From Endomychus coccineus (Eukaryota > Arthropoda > Insecta > Coleoptera > Endomychidae), in contig OY294068.1 of NCBI GenBank assembly GCA_958510875.1, forward strand, positions 30,918,297 to 30,982,296: a stretch of DNA of 64,000 bases. Direction: 5' to 3'. Made by a program: the position numbers and the translations under genes. The first letter of the stretch is position 1. Every line of letters begins with the position of its first letter. This document shows, piece by piece, positions 35,083 through 45,345 of this stretch. The notes beneath the pieces are model-generated. The model was given only the letters and a program-made list of their open reading frames with translations. It did no database searches and was not told the origin of the DNA.

Positions 35083-35652
35083 GATTTTATAAAATTTTTA
35101 CGGAAAGCAAAGTAAAAACTGACAGTTTTGAGAATAAATTCTCCAAATGCCAAAATGACATTAGAAAAGCAAAGGCAACTAAGGTATTTTAATCAAGTAA
35201 AATTAGTAAGCCTCTGCAATTTTGACTCGAAATTTATTTTTTTCAAGCTAATCCGTTGATTTTATCAAAATTTTCTAAGAGTAAGAAAAGTTTTCGAAGT
35301 AGATAAGCTATCTACATAAAAAATATCGAGTGAATTACATTGACCACAAAAAAGTTCTGGACACTTTTCCCGTTACATCCTCAAGTTTGAGCCATTTCTA
35401 TGGTCTCTAAGGCTCTGTGCTCCACTCTCAAAAATGGCCATTATTGACAGTAACTCACCTGCTAAATATTGTAAAAGTTCTTCATCACGTTCTCAAGTTA
35501 TACCGAAAAAACAAAATTATTTTTGCAATTTTGAAGCCCTCTACCGGGTAAACAAGACACTTGAGGCAAAAGTAAAAAGGCTCATCAACTTTTTTTCGAA
35601 TCAAAGAATCTTCGGTTTTATTTTGGCCACGCAGTTCGAGGACACCCTGTAT
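35043..35652 (-). repeat. Right inverted arm of the 33.3-kb mariner-like element
   Basis: It includes the genuine transposase start codon (minus strand, 35082) at its inner end. Confidence 0.88.
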
Positions 35653-35679
35653 AATTCATACCTGGGTTAAGATTAGCAG

Positions 35680-36787
35680 TGATGGCTCCTGAAGTAAGAC
35701 GCGGTTACTCGTGCCCGCTCTGTGTAATAAAAATAACACGTCATGACGAAGCTATACAGTGTACAAAGTGTAGTGAAAAGGTACATTTGAAATGTGCAAA
35801 CATCGATGTTGAAAAATATCTGAAAATGCGTGAAAAGAAAGTGACGAATCAATGGATATGTACATTGTGTGCTGAAATTACATTGAACGAAAATTCTAAT
35901 TCCAACCATACTATCACTACTGGATAGCATAATGTAGAAATAAACCCTCATTGTAATTGTGAAGAATTGATCAAGAGGAAAAATATGGAGTTGAAACTTG
36001 CTATACAATTGCAAATGGAAACTATGAAAGAGAAGAAGATGAATCTAAAGAACAAATCAATGAACTCAAATCACTTATGAATATGCAAACTAAACAGATG
36101 TTATCTCTAATCGAAGAAGTTAGTAAGTTGAAAAAACTGTATCATCATAAAAACGACGCTGACAAAAAAAACTATATAACTTACCGGAATCGAAGAAAAC
36201 GGTACTACCAAATGAAACGAACAAAGAGTCAGAGACGGATTCGCCTAAAGACACTAAAACAGATTTCATGCAAGAACAGTGCAAACAAATTTTGAATAAA
36301 ATTATCAATCTCGATCAACCACAAGAGGACATATCAAATAATGAACAAGGTAATAATAATGATTGGATTCAAAAAAGCCGAAAAACAAAACTAAAGTGAT
36401 AAACAATCTTGAACGTATCCAACAAACACAAAATTCTTCAACTCTTGATAAAGTTTACACACACAACGAATAAAAACGGTACCTCTGGTGGGAACTGCAA
36501 CTAACAAAAACTTGTTAAGTGCACGAAAATCGGCATTATCACATATACATATTAGTAGATTATCTCCCGATACTTCTGATGTAGATATTTTGGCATATTT
36601 AAAATCGACCTTGACAACTGTAACATGTTTGAAACTCAACTCTAAACAACCGCAAATATATAGCTCCTTCAAGCTATCCTTTCCCAGCACTTATAAAGAC
36701 AAACTCATGGATCCTAACTTCTGGCCTCAAGGCGTGACCGTAATTAATTGTTTTATGAAACGTGCCATTCAACCGAAAAAACAATAA
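35680..36787 (+). pseudogene. ORF1 (gag-like, PHD-finger) of a non-LTR retrotransposon
   Basis: Frame 35679-35927 encodes a C4-H-C3 zinc finger: CPLC, CTKC, HLKC and CTLC in PHD order. Frame 36077-36295 is lysine-rich and coiled-coil-like. Frame 36488-36787 carries HIHISRLSPDTSDVDILAYL and SSFKLSFPSTYKD then FWPQGV, the RNA-binding-like C-terminal domain typical of ORF1 proteins with PHD fingers in insect jockey/CR1-like elements. Frameshifts separate the pieces. It lies directly upstream of the matching reverse transcriptase. Confidence 0.8.
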
Positions 36788-37912
36788 CATCAAACCAAGA
36801 TACAGATAATGAAACATATGATTTGTCCACTTTCATCCTGCTCCACCAAAATATTCAATCCATTAGGAACAAAACATGTGATATCGAATTTCAATAAAGT
36901 ATATGAAAAGATTATTTATGCTAGATTGTCTAATTTTTTCGAAAGATTCAACATTATCTCATACAAACAAAACGGTTTCAGGAAAAATAAGACAACAATT
37001 AGAGCTGTCTACCAGACTCAAAGTAAAATATTTGATTCTATCAACAAGGATAAATCAACTGCACTCCTTTGTCTAGACTTGACAAAGGCTTTTTATAGTA
37101 TAAATTCAATTATGTTGGCAAAGCTGGACTTATACGGCACCAGGGGGGCAGCACATAATTTACTAAAATCATATCTTGAACATAGAACTCAATATACTAA
37201 ATCTTTCAATAATTCAAGAAATAGCATGAAGTCTGATATAGTATATGTGAAGAAAGGGGTCCCTCAAGGATAAATATTGGGGCCGCTGTTGTATATTATC
37301 TATGACATTGCGGCTGCCATTTCAGAGTTTTCAAGTGAAGATATCCAAAATAATACCTTCAAAATCATTGATTCTTTCAAAAACTGGTTCACAAAAAACA
37401 ATTTAACTTTAAATATAGATAAAACCAAAGTAATTACATTCAACTACTGTAAAAATAATAACAGGACAGAACTTACCGATGGCAAAAGAATGTTGAGACT
37501 CTCTGCTCATTCAAGTTTCTTAGGCATAGAAGTTGATTCACGGCGAGATTGGAGACCTCATATAAATCATGTAGCTAGCAACATTTCAAAGTATTGCTAT
37601 GCACTGAGAACGTTACCGAATCAAGTGGGGATTGATACAGCACTAGCTGCATATCATGCATATGTGAAATCAAGGCTGCAGTATGGCATAATAATTTGGG
37701 CCAACTCCACTGAGGCATCCCGAATCATCATCTTACAAAAAAGGTGCTTGCAAAATATATTCAGGCTCAAGAGAATGCAGAGCTGTGTGAGCTTTTTCGT
37801 AAAGTATAAAATACTTACCTTCTATTCTCTGTATATTTATGAGGCCGTCTTGTTTGTCAGAGATAACCCATCTCTATTCATGAACAATGCTGACAATCAT
37901 GAGTATTTATGA
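36788..37912 (+). pseudogene. Internally deleted ORF2 (reverse transcriptase) of the same non-LTR element
   Basis: A short start of an endonuclease (HQNIQSIRNK, about 36843) is followed by a jump into the reverse transcriptase: NFNKVYEKIIYARLSNFFER, YKQNGFRKNKTTIRAVY, LCLDLTKAFYSINS and KKGVPQG with a stop, then ILGPLLYIIYD. The text then skips to the thumb (WFTKNNLTLNIDKTKVITF) and runs open to 37912. Most of the endonuclease and the catalytic YADD box are deleted. The AT/T-rich trailer with ATAAATTACTTA ends near 38025. Confidence 0.82.
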
Positions 37913-38159
37913 TTGTAAGCTAACGCCACTCATTTATTTTTTCTTTTTTTTCTTTTTCTTTTACTGTGACCTGTTCCATACCCATAGGGGTTCTTATGAA
38001 TATCTGAAATAAATTACTTACTAAGAGTCAGTACTAGTAATTTGCGGTGGATTATTCCACACTGTAAACAGTCTATTTTGAAAAAAATGTTGTCTTCAAA
38101 TTTTCCTTTCGCGGTTTTTGGTTCTTGTCCTCGCAAGTGATTGGTGTTTAAGGTATATA

Positions 38160-38320
38160 GTAGTTTTATGTAAATAGGTCACATATATGTCAAATATATT
38201 TTCTTCTAATGATGGTCGTGCCACTGAAACATACGCAAAGACTAAATGTATTTGACATATATATTAATTTGACCTATTTCCCAAAAATTTGAATATAATT
38301 CATACTGGGTCAAGAATTAT
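38160..38320 (+). repeat. PLE terminal-repeat relic with decayed hammerhead
   Basis: It contains AATTCATACTGGGTCAAGAA, whose complement also flanks the PLE insertion near 11937-11956, and GACCTATTTCCCAAAAATT near the end, as in the 14.6-kb PLE terminus. No PLE coding sequence is attached. Confidence 0.6.
38201..38242 (+). ncRNA. Decayed hammerhead motif in the PLE relic
   Basis: Stem I bases TCTT pair with AAGA, but the core is CTAATGA (essential G lost) and stem II has shrunk to GG/CC. GAAAC and the flanking CATACGCAAAGAC keep the family layout. Confidence 0.5.
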
Positions 38321-38327
38321 GATTATG

Positions 38328-38352
38328 ATAAGAATAAGAATAAGAATAAGAA
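38328..38352 (+). repeat. (AAGAAT)n microsatellite tail
   Basis: Four imperfect AAGAAT units at the 3' end of the adjacent minus-strand retroelement, read as (ATTCTT)n on that strand. Confidence 0.8.
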
Positions 38353-39440
38353 TTTATTTCTCGAATACATACATGTTGTAATACAGTTCTAATATACTTT
38401 TTACAATGGAATGATTTTCATGTATGCTGAAGCTCATGTGAGCTATTGAGATTACACAATAAGTATAGTTAGTAATAATAAGTTAGTTTTTGGTGAAATA
38501 ATACTATTGAATGTTAATAATAAAAGAAAGAAAAATGTTGATGGTTATTATAATAAAACGATTTATATGTGGTCATTGAAGAATTCTCTGGTATCGTAAT
38601 AAATGTGAGTTTGAAAACATTTTTTTACCTTAATTTTAAAAAAGTTAAGAGAAATTATTCCTGTCATTGAGGACGGAAGGTGATTGAATGTTTTTATTGC
38701 CATATATAAGGGACCTTTTCTGTTCACTGTATAATTGAATTGGGGTAGTATATACTTGTTTTTGTTTCGCGTGTCATAGTTGTGGATATCCGTGAATTGT
38801 TCTGGTTCATGTTTTTTTTTGAAAGCTAACAAGGAAAGACGATAAAGATACAAATTTGTAATTGTCATTACTTTCAGATTTTCAAAATGACTCCTACAGG
38901 ATTCGGTTCGTTTTATTCCACAAATAGCTCTGAGAGCTCTTTTTTGTATTATGAATGTGCTGTTGATATCTACTGAATGTCCCCAAAACTCTATACCATA
39001 TTGGACTAGACTGTAGAAATAAGCGTAATATATTGTAATCGATGTTTCTTTACCAATGTTTTTTCTTATGGTAGATATTGCGAATGTAGCACTGCAGAGT
39101 TTTTTGTTTAGGTTATGAATATGTTCTTTCCAATCCAATTTTTCGTCTATGTAAGTTCCGAGAAATTTTACATTTTTTGTCCCCTGTATTTCCCCATAAG
39201 GTGTTTCGATATTGATTTGGTTTATATCATTATTTGGATGGAATGTTATACTATGTGTTTTTTCTGTATTAAAACATAACTTATTTGAGGAGAACCATTG
39301 CATTATTTCTGTTAACTGTTGGGATGACGATACCGACAAATCTTCAATGTTATCGCTTGAGTCTATTACACTCGTATCGTCAGCAAATATGCAGAATTCT
39401 ACAGACGGAAAATTAGCCACTAAGTCATGGTATACTATAG
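38330..39440 (-). mobile_element. 5'-truncated non-LTR retrotransposon
   Basis: It contains the 3' half of a reverse transcriptase gene, a 3' UTR of about 210 bp and an (ATTCTT)n tail. It is truncated just upstream of the catalytic box near 39440. Confidence 0.8.
38563..39420 (-). CDS. C-terminal half of a non-LTR reverse transcriptase, uninterrupted
   Basis: A 285-codon frame is open to its stop at 38563. It starts just before FCIFADDTSVI, the catalytic FADD box. Then come WFSSNKLCFNTEKTHSITF (thumb), VKFLGTYIDEKLDWKEHIHN, YSLVQYGIEFWGHS and IIQKRALRAICGIKR, followed by a conserved tail with HNYDTRNKNKYILPQFNY. The first methionine is internal and not a true start; the fingers, palm and endonuclease regions are missing because the insertion is 5'-truncated. 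The open frame suggests a young insertion compared with the other fragments here. It cannot be functional alone. Confidence 0.85.
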   Translation of the reverse strand: MANFPSVEFCIFADDTSVIDSSDNIEDLSVSSSQQLTEIMQWFSSNKLCFNTEKTHSITFHPNNDINQINIETPYGEIQGTKNVKFLGTYIDEKLDWKEHIHNLNKKLCSATFAISTIRKNIGKETSITIYYAYFYSLVQYGIEFWGHSVDINSTFIIQKRALRAICGIKRTESCRSHFENLKVMTITNLYLYRLSLLAFKKKHEPEQFTDIHNYDTRNKNKYILPQFNYTVNRKGPLYMAIKTFNHLPSSMTGIISLNFFKIKVKKCFQTHIYYDTREFFNDHI

Positions 39441-39454
39441 TAGTGCAATATCCA

Positions 39455-39680
39455 CGTCACAAAAAGTCCATAGAGTGTATAATTGACAATGTGGTCACCT
39501 CTCAGCCGTCGATCAGAGAATAAGTTCAGTCCAGCCAATTCCAACCTATCTTAGTACGATGGGCGTGTCTCCCAAAAGCTAGACTGGTGGAACATCGTTG
39601 GACAGATTCCAGCACATGCCTGGGCGCCACACAGAACCAGCGAACTCAAAAATTGGTATCACGTATGTTTTGAATAACTT
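39455..39680 (-). pseudogene. CR1/jockey-like reverse transcriptase tail fragment
   Basis: The minus strand from 39670 reads YVIPIFEFAGSVWRPGMCW and, after frameshifts, RLELAGLNLFSDRRLRGDHI, the late segments of another reverse transcriptase family. It abuts the 5' truncation point of the neighbouring element. Confidence 0.5.
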
Positions 39681-39879
39681 GACTCATGTTTGTAAGGAAC
39701 TGTTTCACATGATTCTCCAATGAGATAAATTAGTTTATTACATTTCTTATAATTTTCAAGATATGTGGCGACAGAGAGATATTCGAAATTATAGTAACTT
39801 CGAAGTGGTTTTGACTTTCAACTGTGTCTATGATTTTACCATCTATCTTATATTTGTGTTGAGTAAGGATCTCCAAACT

Positions 39880-40690
39880 ACGGCCCGCGGGCCAAATCCG
39901 TCCGCAATGTCCCCAATCCGAGGCAGCTAATGACTTATTGTTGTTGTGATAAGTTGGATAAAAAGACACAGAATGATATTAACTCGGTTTTATTCACTTG
40001 CTAGGTAAAGCTTAATGACAAGTGTAATAAGCAGAAAATTTTACTTAAGCATAATAACTAACAAATAATTAAAATGAATCCCACTAACATTATAAACATT
40101 ATAACATATAAACACATAAACATATAACATATAAACATTATAACAAATGAAATACTAATGAGATTTATGTAATTGTGATTTTCCACTGACAATAGTTTGT
40201 AGTTGTGGACCAATTTTACTTGTACCAATTATTAAAAGAGATTTAAGATGCTCATCGGTTAACAGTATCTGTGAACATTCTTTGTGTACTTCGTTTTGGA
40301 GAATGTTTTCTCAGACCAGTGAGTAGTACCAAAAACTGAAAACGGCCCAAGAACAAATGTACCCAAATTATCAAATTATACCAATGGAAGACTCTTATAA
40401 AATTCCAACAAAGATAACTTTTCATATTTGTTCTTAATTATATCACTGCCCTGTAAATCAATAATGTCCATTTGATGTTCCGGGGCTATGGTTTCAATGT
40501 CAGTATCAAAAGGATTTTGAAAAATCTTAATTTCATTTGCAATGACATCAAATTCTGAGAAACGAGTATCAAAATTTATCTTCATAGCACTCAAAGCTTC
40601 GATTGCAAAATCGACGGGAAATTCAGTCTCAGTAGTGGGGCTGCATATTTCACATGTTTTAAAATGTGTGAAACATTTTTACGTAATTGT
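39880..40690 (-). pseudogene. hAT transposase C-terminal fragment (GTF2IRD2/ZBED-like) with terminal repeat
   Basis: Minus frame 40594-40376 reads MKINFDTRFSEFDVIANEIK and then HQMDIIDLQGSDIIKNKYEK and LEFYKSLP. Decayed text to about 40190 gives GTTHWSEKTFSK and DEHLKSLLIIGT in alternating frames. These match the dimerisation region of hAT transposases related to the GTF2IRD2/ZBED group. The distal end at 39880-39910 has CCAAACTACGGCCCGCGGGC, a common hAT terminal repeat of that group. The other terminus was not found. Confidence 0.75.
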
Positions 40691-40703
40691 GATTGAAACA
40701 GTA

Positions 40704-41330
40704 TTATTTTCTGCCGGAACGATTTGATATTAGTGTATAAATGAGATAGAGGCTAGTTTTTTTCCTTGCAATTTCAAATTCAGTTCGTTCATATATCATA
40801 TGTTTTGTCAAATCGAAATAAAATGCTATCATCCACACCCATTCGTTGGGGGGGTCTAATATATAAATGAGGAACAATAAAGGACCAAAAACTGTTCTTT
40901 TTGGCACTCTGTCTGTAGCAGGTCTGAATGATGACTTACTGTAATAAGTTTGTTATTACTGATTGCCAAGGGATAAAACCGTGTTGCTCAGGAGAAAGTA
41001 TATTTTTGTTTGGAAGAAAAAGGCGCATTTTGATTAACACAATAGTTTCCACCATCTTCGATTCAATTGGTACTACGCATATGGCGCGATAATTCTCTGA
41101 ATGTAACTTGTTTCCTTTCTTGAATATCGGTGTTATTGCAGTTGATAGCCAGATATCAGGTGAAGTGTGTTTAAGTGGAAGAAAAGGATATTATAAGAGA
41201 AAGAGATTCATCTAACGCAATAGAACAGCTTTTCAGAAAAAGTGATAATAATTTATCTAACCCTTTGGTGATGAGATTTTCAAATTGTCTAGATGATGCT
41301 GAATATTTTCTGTCTGTTGTAACCTCTATA
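40704..41330 (-). pseudogene. Non-LTR reverse transcriptase, part downstream of a Foldback-like insertion
   Basis: The minus strand includes HTSPDIWLSTAITPIFKKGN, then LHSENYRAICVVPIESKMVE, LSPEQHGFIPWQSV and, after a deletion, TVFGPLLFLIYILD (frame 40907-40704). The first part, encoded at 41163-41330, is duplicated at 43307-43476 on the far side of the insertion. The upstream part of the same protein is at 43307-43560. Confidence 0.72.
41163..41330 (+). repeat. Left copy of a 170-bp direct repeat flanking the Foldback-like element
   Basis: About 89 percent similar to 43307-43476; the shared core is TTTTCAAATTGTCTAGATGA. It ends in CTCTATA directly before the element. Confidence 0.85.
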
Positions 41331-43304
41331 TAGTACAGTCATTTAAAATGTTTTTGATATCATAAGAATCATTGGTCACCCAATCTCACAATGGGAAATT
41401 GGCACAACAATTGTTTTATTAACAAATTGACCGTTTATAAACAATTTAAATCTTCAAATTCTCCAGATCCCAAAACAATTGTTATTTTGAGACAGAAATA
41501 CTCACTCGGGAGTTTTTGGGGTCTCTAATTACGATTCCGAAGTCAAAAAGAACAGAATGATTCATCATCGCCTGGAAATAGGCCAATTGGCTCCGGAAGT
41601 TGATATTTAACATAATTTATAAATTTTTCTTGCAAAAAATGTTTTTTCTGAGCTATCAATTTCTATACCAAATTCAAAGATAACGAGATCATTTATAATT
41701 GCCCGAAAATTGGCCAATTTGAACCGGAAATTGATGGAATTTACCAAAATTTATACCTTTTTCTTGCAAAAAATTGATTCAATTGGTTTTTTGAGCTAGC
41801 AATCAATGAGTATACCAAATTCGAAGACAAAATATTAATCTATAACAGTCCAAATGACCAATTGGAACCGGAAGTTGATGAAATGCGTAAGATTTGATTC
41901 TGTTTCATATTCCTATGACATATTAAAAAAATCACTAATAATCATATTTTAACATACACCAATTGAAGTCAATAAATAAGTAAAAAGTTTTAGTTACTTA
42001 TTATTATACTTTTTACATTTACAGTTAGTCGTTACATTAACAATCATTTAGAAAAAATTCTACATCTTCATGATCTTGCAGTAAAATTTCATTTTCAATG
42101 CTACGATCATCTTCCTGATCGTTATCTAAACAGACTTCATCATCTTTTGACGTTTTTTTTTTTTAATATAACTTCAGGATTATAGGATTAATTCAAATCT
42201 TTATTCACTTTTTTGTTATTATATGAAATAATAGCAGAATAACTGAGTCGGTATTGAAACAACTACGGGTAAAGTAGAAACGAGTTATCATGAAATGCGC
42301 ACTTGAATTGAAAATATAAAGAATATGTGCAGAAGATGAAGACATGACGTTGGTATTGTTGAGCTTTCAGAGCTACGATCTATGTGAAAAAGTATATTTA
42401 AATTATTGGTAACGAAATTGGTGGATAAAAAATTACTATAAACCTTTAATGAGGATCATTTACCATTAAATTTTCTTATATGATGTAGATACAATTATTA
42501 GATAGTAAATTCATCTCACAGCAAAAGTTGTATATATTCTTATATTAATTGAACTTAACTCATAGGTTTTGCACAATAGACTTTTTGAAAGAAATTTATT
42601 TCTTAGAATTGAAGAAGTAGGCATGAAGTTATTTGTCTCTCCATAAAATTTTAAGCATACAAAAATTTTGAATCGGATTATAGATGTTTGTCGTCCAAAA
42701 AATCTATAATGAATAATGACACAAGAGAACCAGTCTGAAAAATATTTTTTTGCATCAACTTCCGGTTCTAATTGGCCAATTTCCGTTATCTTTGAATTTG
42801 GTATAGAGATTGATAGCTCAAAAAAAAACAATTGAGTTTATTTTTTGCAAGAAAATAGTAAATTCCATCAACTTCCGGCTCCAGTTGGCCAACTTCCCGG
42901 CGATTTTGAATGACCTTGTCATCTTTGGATTCGGTATAGTGATTGCTAGCTGAAAAAACCAATTGAGTCCATTTTTTGCAAGAAAAAGATATAAATTATA
43001 TTAAATATCATCAACTTGCCAATTGGACAATTTCCAGGTGATGATGAATAATCCTGACTCGCAATTAGAGACCCCAAAGACCCGAGTGGGTAAATAACAA
43101 TTTTTTTGGGATCTGGAAAATTTGTTAATTTAAATTGTTTATAAGCGGTCAATTTGTTAATAAAACAATTGTTGTGCCAATTTCCCATGGTGAGACTGTG
43201 TGACCAATGATTCTAATGATATCAAAAACATTTTGCAACAAGTTTCAGACAAAGATCAACTGTACAAAGATACTCCGAAATAAAATCTTTAAATGACTGT
43301 ACTA
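41331..43304. mobile_element. Foldback-like element with 560-bp inverted arms made of subrepeats
   Basis: Ends TAGTACAGTCATTT and AAATGACTGTACTA. The left arm runs to about 41895 and the right arm from about 42745. Both arms consist of imperfect subrepeats of about 110-145 bp, each with a variant of GGCCAATTGGAACCGGAAGT (near 41581, 41712, 41856; inverted near 42767, 42876, 43015). Arms built of internal repeats are the signature of Foldback elements. The 850-bp centre has one coding-looking stretch on the minus strand (42037-42160). The superfamily remains open. Confidence 0.75.
42037..42160 (-). pseudogene. Acidic C-terminal coding remnant inside the Foldback-like element
   Basis: The minus strand reads about 40 codons ending LLQDHEDVEFFLNDC and a TAA at 42039-42037. 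The residues before it are strongly acidic (LDNDQEDDRSIENE). A poly-T run at 42151-42164 interrupts the upstream part. The composition suggests the tail of a transposase, but no catalytic motif is preserved. This is inference. Confidence 0.35.
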
Positions 43305-43306
43305 TA

Positions 43307-43476
43307 AAGTGTGTTGAGTGGAAAAAAGGGACATTATGAGAGAAAGAGGTTTATCTAACGCAACACAACAGCTTTTCAGAAGAAGTGATAATAATTCATC
43401 TAACCCTGTGGTGATGATGAGATTTTCAAATTGTCTAGATGATGCTGAGTATTTTCCGTCCCTTGTAACATCTATA
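43307..43476 (+). repeat. Right copy of the 170-bp direct repeat
   Basis: It starts within 2-3 bases of the element end at 43304 and ends ACATCTATA. It has a 3-base insertion and about 18 substitutions relative to the left copy. Confidence 0.85.
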
Positions 43477-43560
43477 GTGGCAAAGAGTGTTGTGATTTTA
43501 CTATCAGAACATATTCAAATGTATAGAATAGAAAAGCGCTCTCCGAACGTTCATCTCCAA
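43307..43560 (-). pseudogene. Non-LTR reverse transcriptase, part upstream of the Foldback-like insertion
   Basis: The minus strand reads SASSRQFENLIITTGLDELL and then LLKSCCVALDKPLSLIMSLF, the segment before the WlSTAITPIFKKGN box found on the other side of the insertion. The repeated 170 bp (43307-43476) encodes the same stretch as 41163-41330, so the protein order is upstream part, duplicated part, insertion, duplicated part, downstream part. Confidence 0.68.
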
Positions 43561-43990
43561 ATGAATGGGGCAATAGCCGGCAACACTGCGCACGTCAGAA
43601 GGGTTTCAGGATCAGGACTTGTTATAACAGTATACCGTGGAATAGTGGTTCGTAGCGGACATGGCGACTGGAAAAGCACTCCAGTTTCCGTCACTCCACT
43701 CGTCCTGTGACCACCTCACGTGAACCATCGCGAAAATGCAAGACGCCATTAATGTGAGCGCAATGTAGCGCACACGTGTTTACGATGACACGGCAAGTTT
43801 ACACGCAAACGGTAAGTCAAGAATCGTAACTAATCATAGCACATCGAACATATGTTCTGTGTCCTGGACCATTCGCCACTTGGCATAAACTCACTTTTCA
43901 ATTACTTTCTTCACGCCCCTTTCACTTATCTCGCTTTTCCGCGCGGGCAATTGGTCATGCCTCGATGTTGACACACAAATTAAGATAATC
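43560..43990 (+). other. CpG-rich stretch with a good splice donor
   Basis: GC and CpG content rise above the surroundings, with CGCGAAAATG, GTAGCGCACACGTG and GACACGGC. A strong donor (G|GTAAGT) lies at 43812. This could be a 5' non-coding exon or promoter region, conceivably of the transporter gene 5.5 kb downstream on the same strand. No supporting acceptor chain can be shown, so it is only a candidate. Confidence 0.25.
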
Positions 43991-44610
43991 TCTCATGAAT
44001 ATATTATCCGGTGAGTTTTTTTAGAGCCAAAACAGTCCTTTTTATTCCAACGGCTTTCATTCTATTGTGAAATAATGTAACACAGAAGTATATGTTCAGT
44101 TGAAATAAGAATATTTAAACAAATTGATTATGAAATGAATCATTTTGAGTAACTGTATCGTATTGAAAATTTCACACCAACGTCTTTCAACCAATAGAAC
44201 ACTGAATCATAAAATAATTTTCTACCAATTGCAGTAACTCAAACTTACATAATATGTAAGAATGTACCATGTTAAGTCTTAGAATAATATTTCTGTTCAA
44301 CTACAATCTATTGATACGGATAACTGAGAATAATATTTTTGTTCAACTACATTCTATTGAGAGGAACAACTGCGGTGCAAACAAAATCTGTACATATGAC
44401 AAAAATTGATAACATATAATTGTAGTAATATAAATTGAACATATTATTGTGAAATAATGAGCTATGTTAAATCTTAGAATACTATTTCTATACAACTATA
44501 CAGAGTCTTTATTAAGTACTTGTACAAACTTTGAAAAATGAATCTTTGACTAATTTTAAGAGAAAAAAAATCATATGAACATGGGTCCGCAACTGCTTGG
44601 TTCTTGAGAT
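43991..44610. other. AT-rich stretch with a small tandem repeat
   Basis: No gene seen. A 46-bp repeat occurs twice in tandem at 44281-44372 (AGAATAATATTTCTGTTCAA and AGAATAATATTTTTGTTCAA), with a third partial match near 44476. Confidence 0.6.
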
Positions 44611-45345
44611 ACAGGGCGTCCCAAAAAAAAGTTTTTATTTAATTTTTTGATTATATTTTTGTTCAATAACATTGCAATTCGACGAAATTCGAGATACTGG
44701 GAGTATTAATGATGAGAAATTCAAATATTCACTTAGTTTTTTGTTTAATGTTAGAGGGCGCCACATACAGTGTTGTACCTGAATTGAAATAACCATAACA
44801 CTGTATGCCATTTTTGACTAAACACACATATTTTCCATTCAATTTTACATAAAAGATATACTGTATTTGTTGCTGAAAGCAGCCGTTTTGGAATAAAACG
44901 GGTTCAAAGTTAAACCTGCGTTGGAATTCTGTAAGTTGAATTTTAAAAAATAAGTGATAAAATGTATCCCTTATTGATTGTATTGTGATGTGACTAACTC
45001 AGATCATTTAAAAGACTAAGGCTAAACTACTTCTACAAATAAGTTTATAATATTTACAATAATTGCCAAAAATAACCACCGCCTACTGCAACGCATGCAT
45101 CAATTCGCCTTAACATCGATTGACGAACTCCTTCGAATATACCGTATGTCTAATTAATGATGGCACACGATTCAAATATCCTGTTTCTTAAATCTTGTTT
45201 ATTTTGGACTGCACTTTAGTTTGGTTGCGTGTCGATTTCTGGATGAGAATTACCCTAACAGTTGGATAGGAAGAGCGGGACCGCAAGTCTGATCTCCCAG
45301 ATCACCTGATTTGAATCCTTTGGATTACTTGACACTACTAGTTAC
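44611..45345. mobile_element. Rearranged mariner-like remnant
   Basis: ACAGGGCGTCCC at 44611 and GGGCGCCACATACAGTG at 44757 resemble the end sequences of the 1.7-kb mariner-like element. The minus strand at 45120-45061 encodes SMLRRIDACVAVGGGYFWQL, a transposase C-terminus. The plus strand at 45233-45332 encodes RFLDENYPNSWIGRAGPQV, a stop, and SPRSPDLNPLDYLT, the third-catalytic-residue region. The two pieces belong to one gene but point in opposite directions. Confidence 0.7.

Larger units (their letters stand above)
33315..35652 (-). mobile_element. Mariner-like transposon with about 610-bp inverted ends
   Basis: Ends TACAGGATGTCCTCGAACTG and the complement at 35633-35652 are flanked by TA. 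The arms 33315-33925 and 35043-35652 are inverted copies with low divergence. A broken DDE transposase lies between them on the minus strand. The arms reach into the transposase N-terminus, so the left arm carries a second copy of its start codon. Confidence 0.9.

Noticed and set aside
39212..39523. 103-codon plus-strand frame
   Set aside because: Antisense shadow of the intact minus-strand reverse transcriptase fragment.
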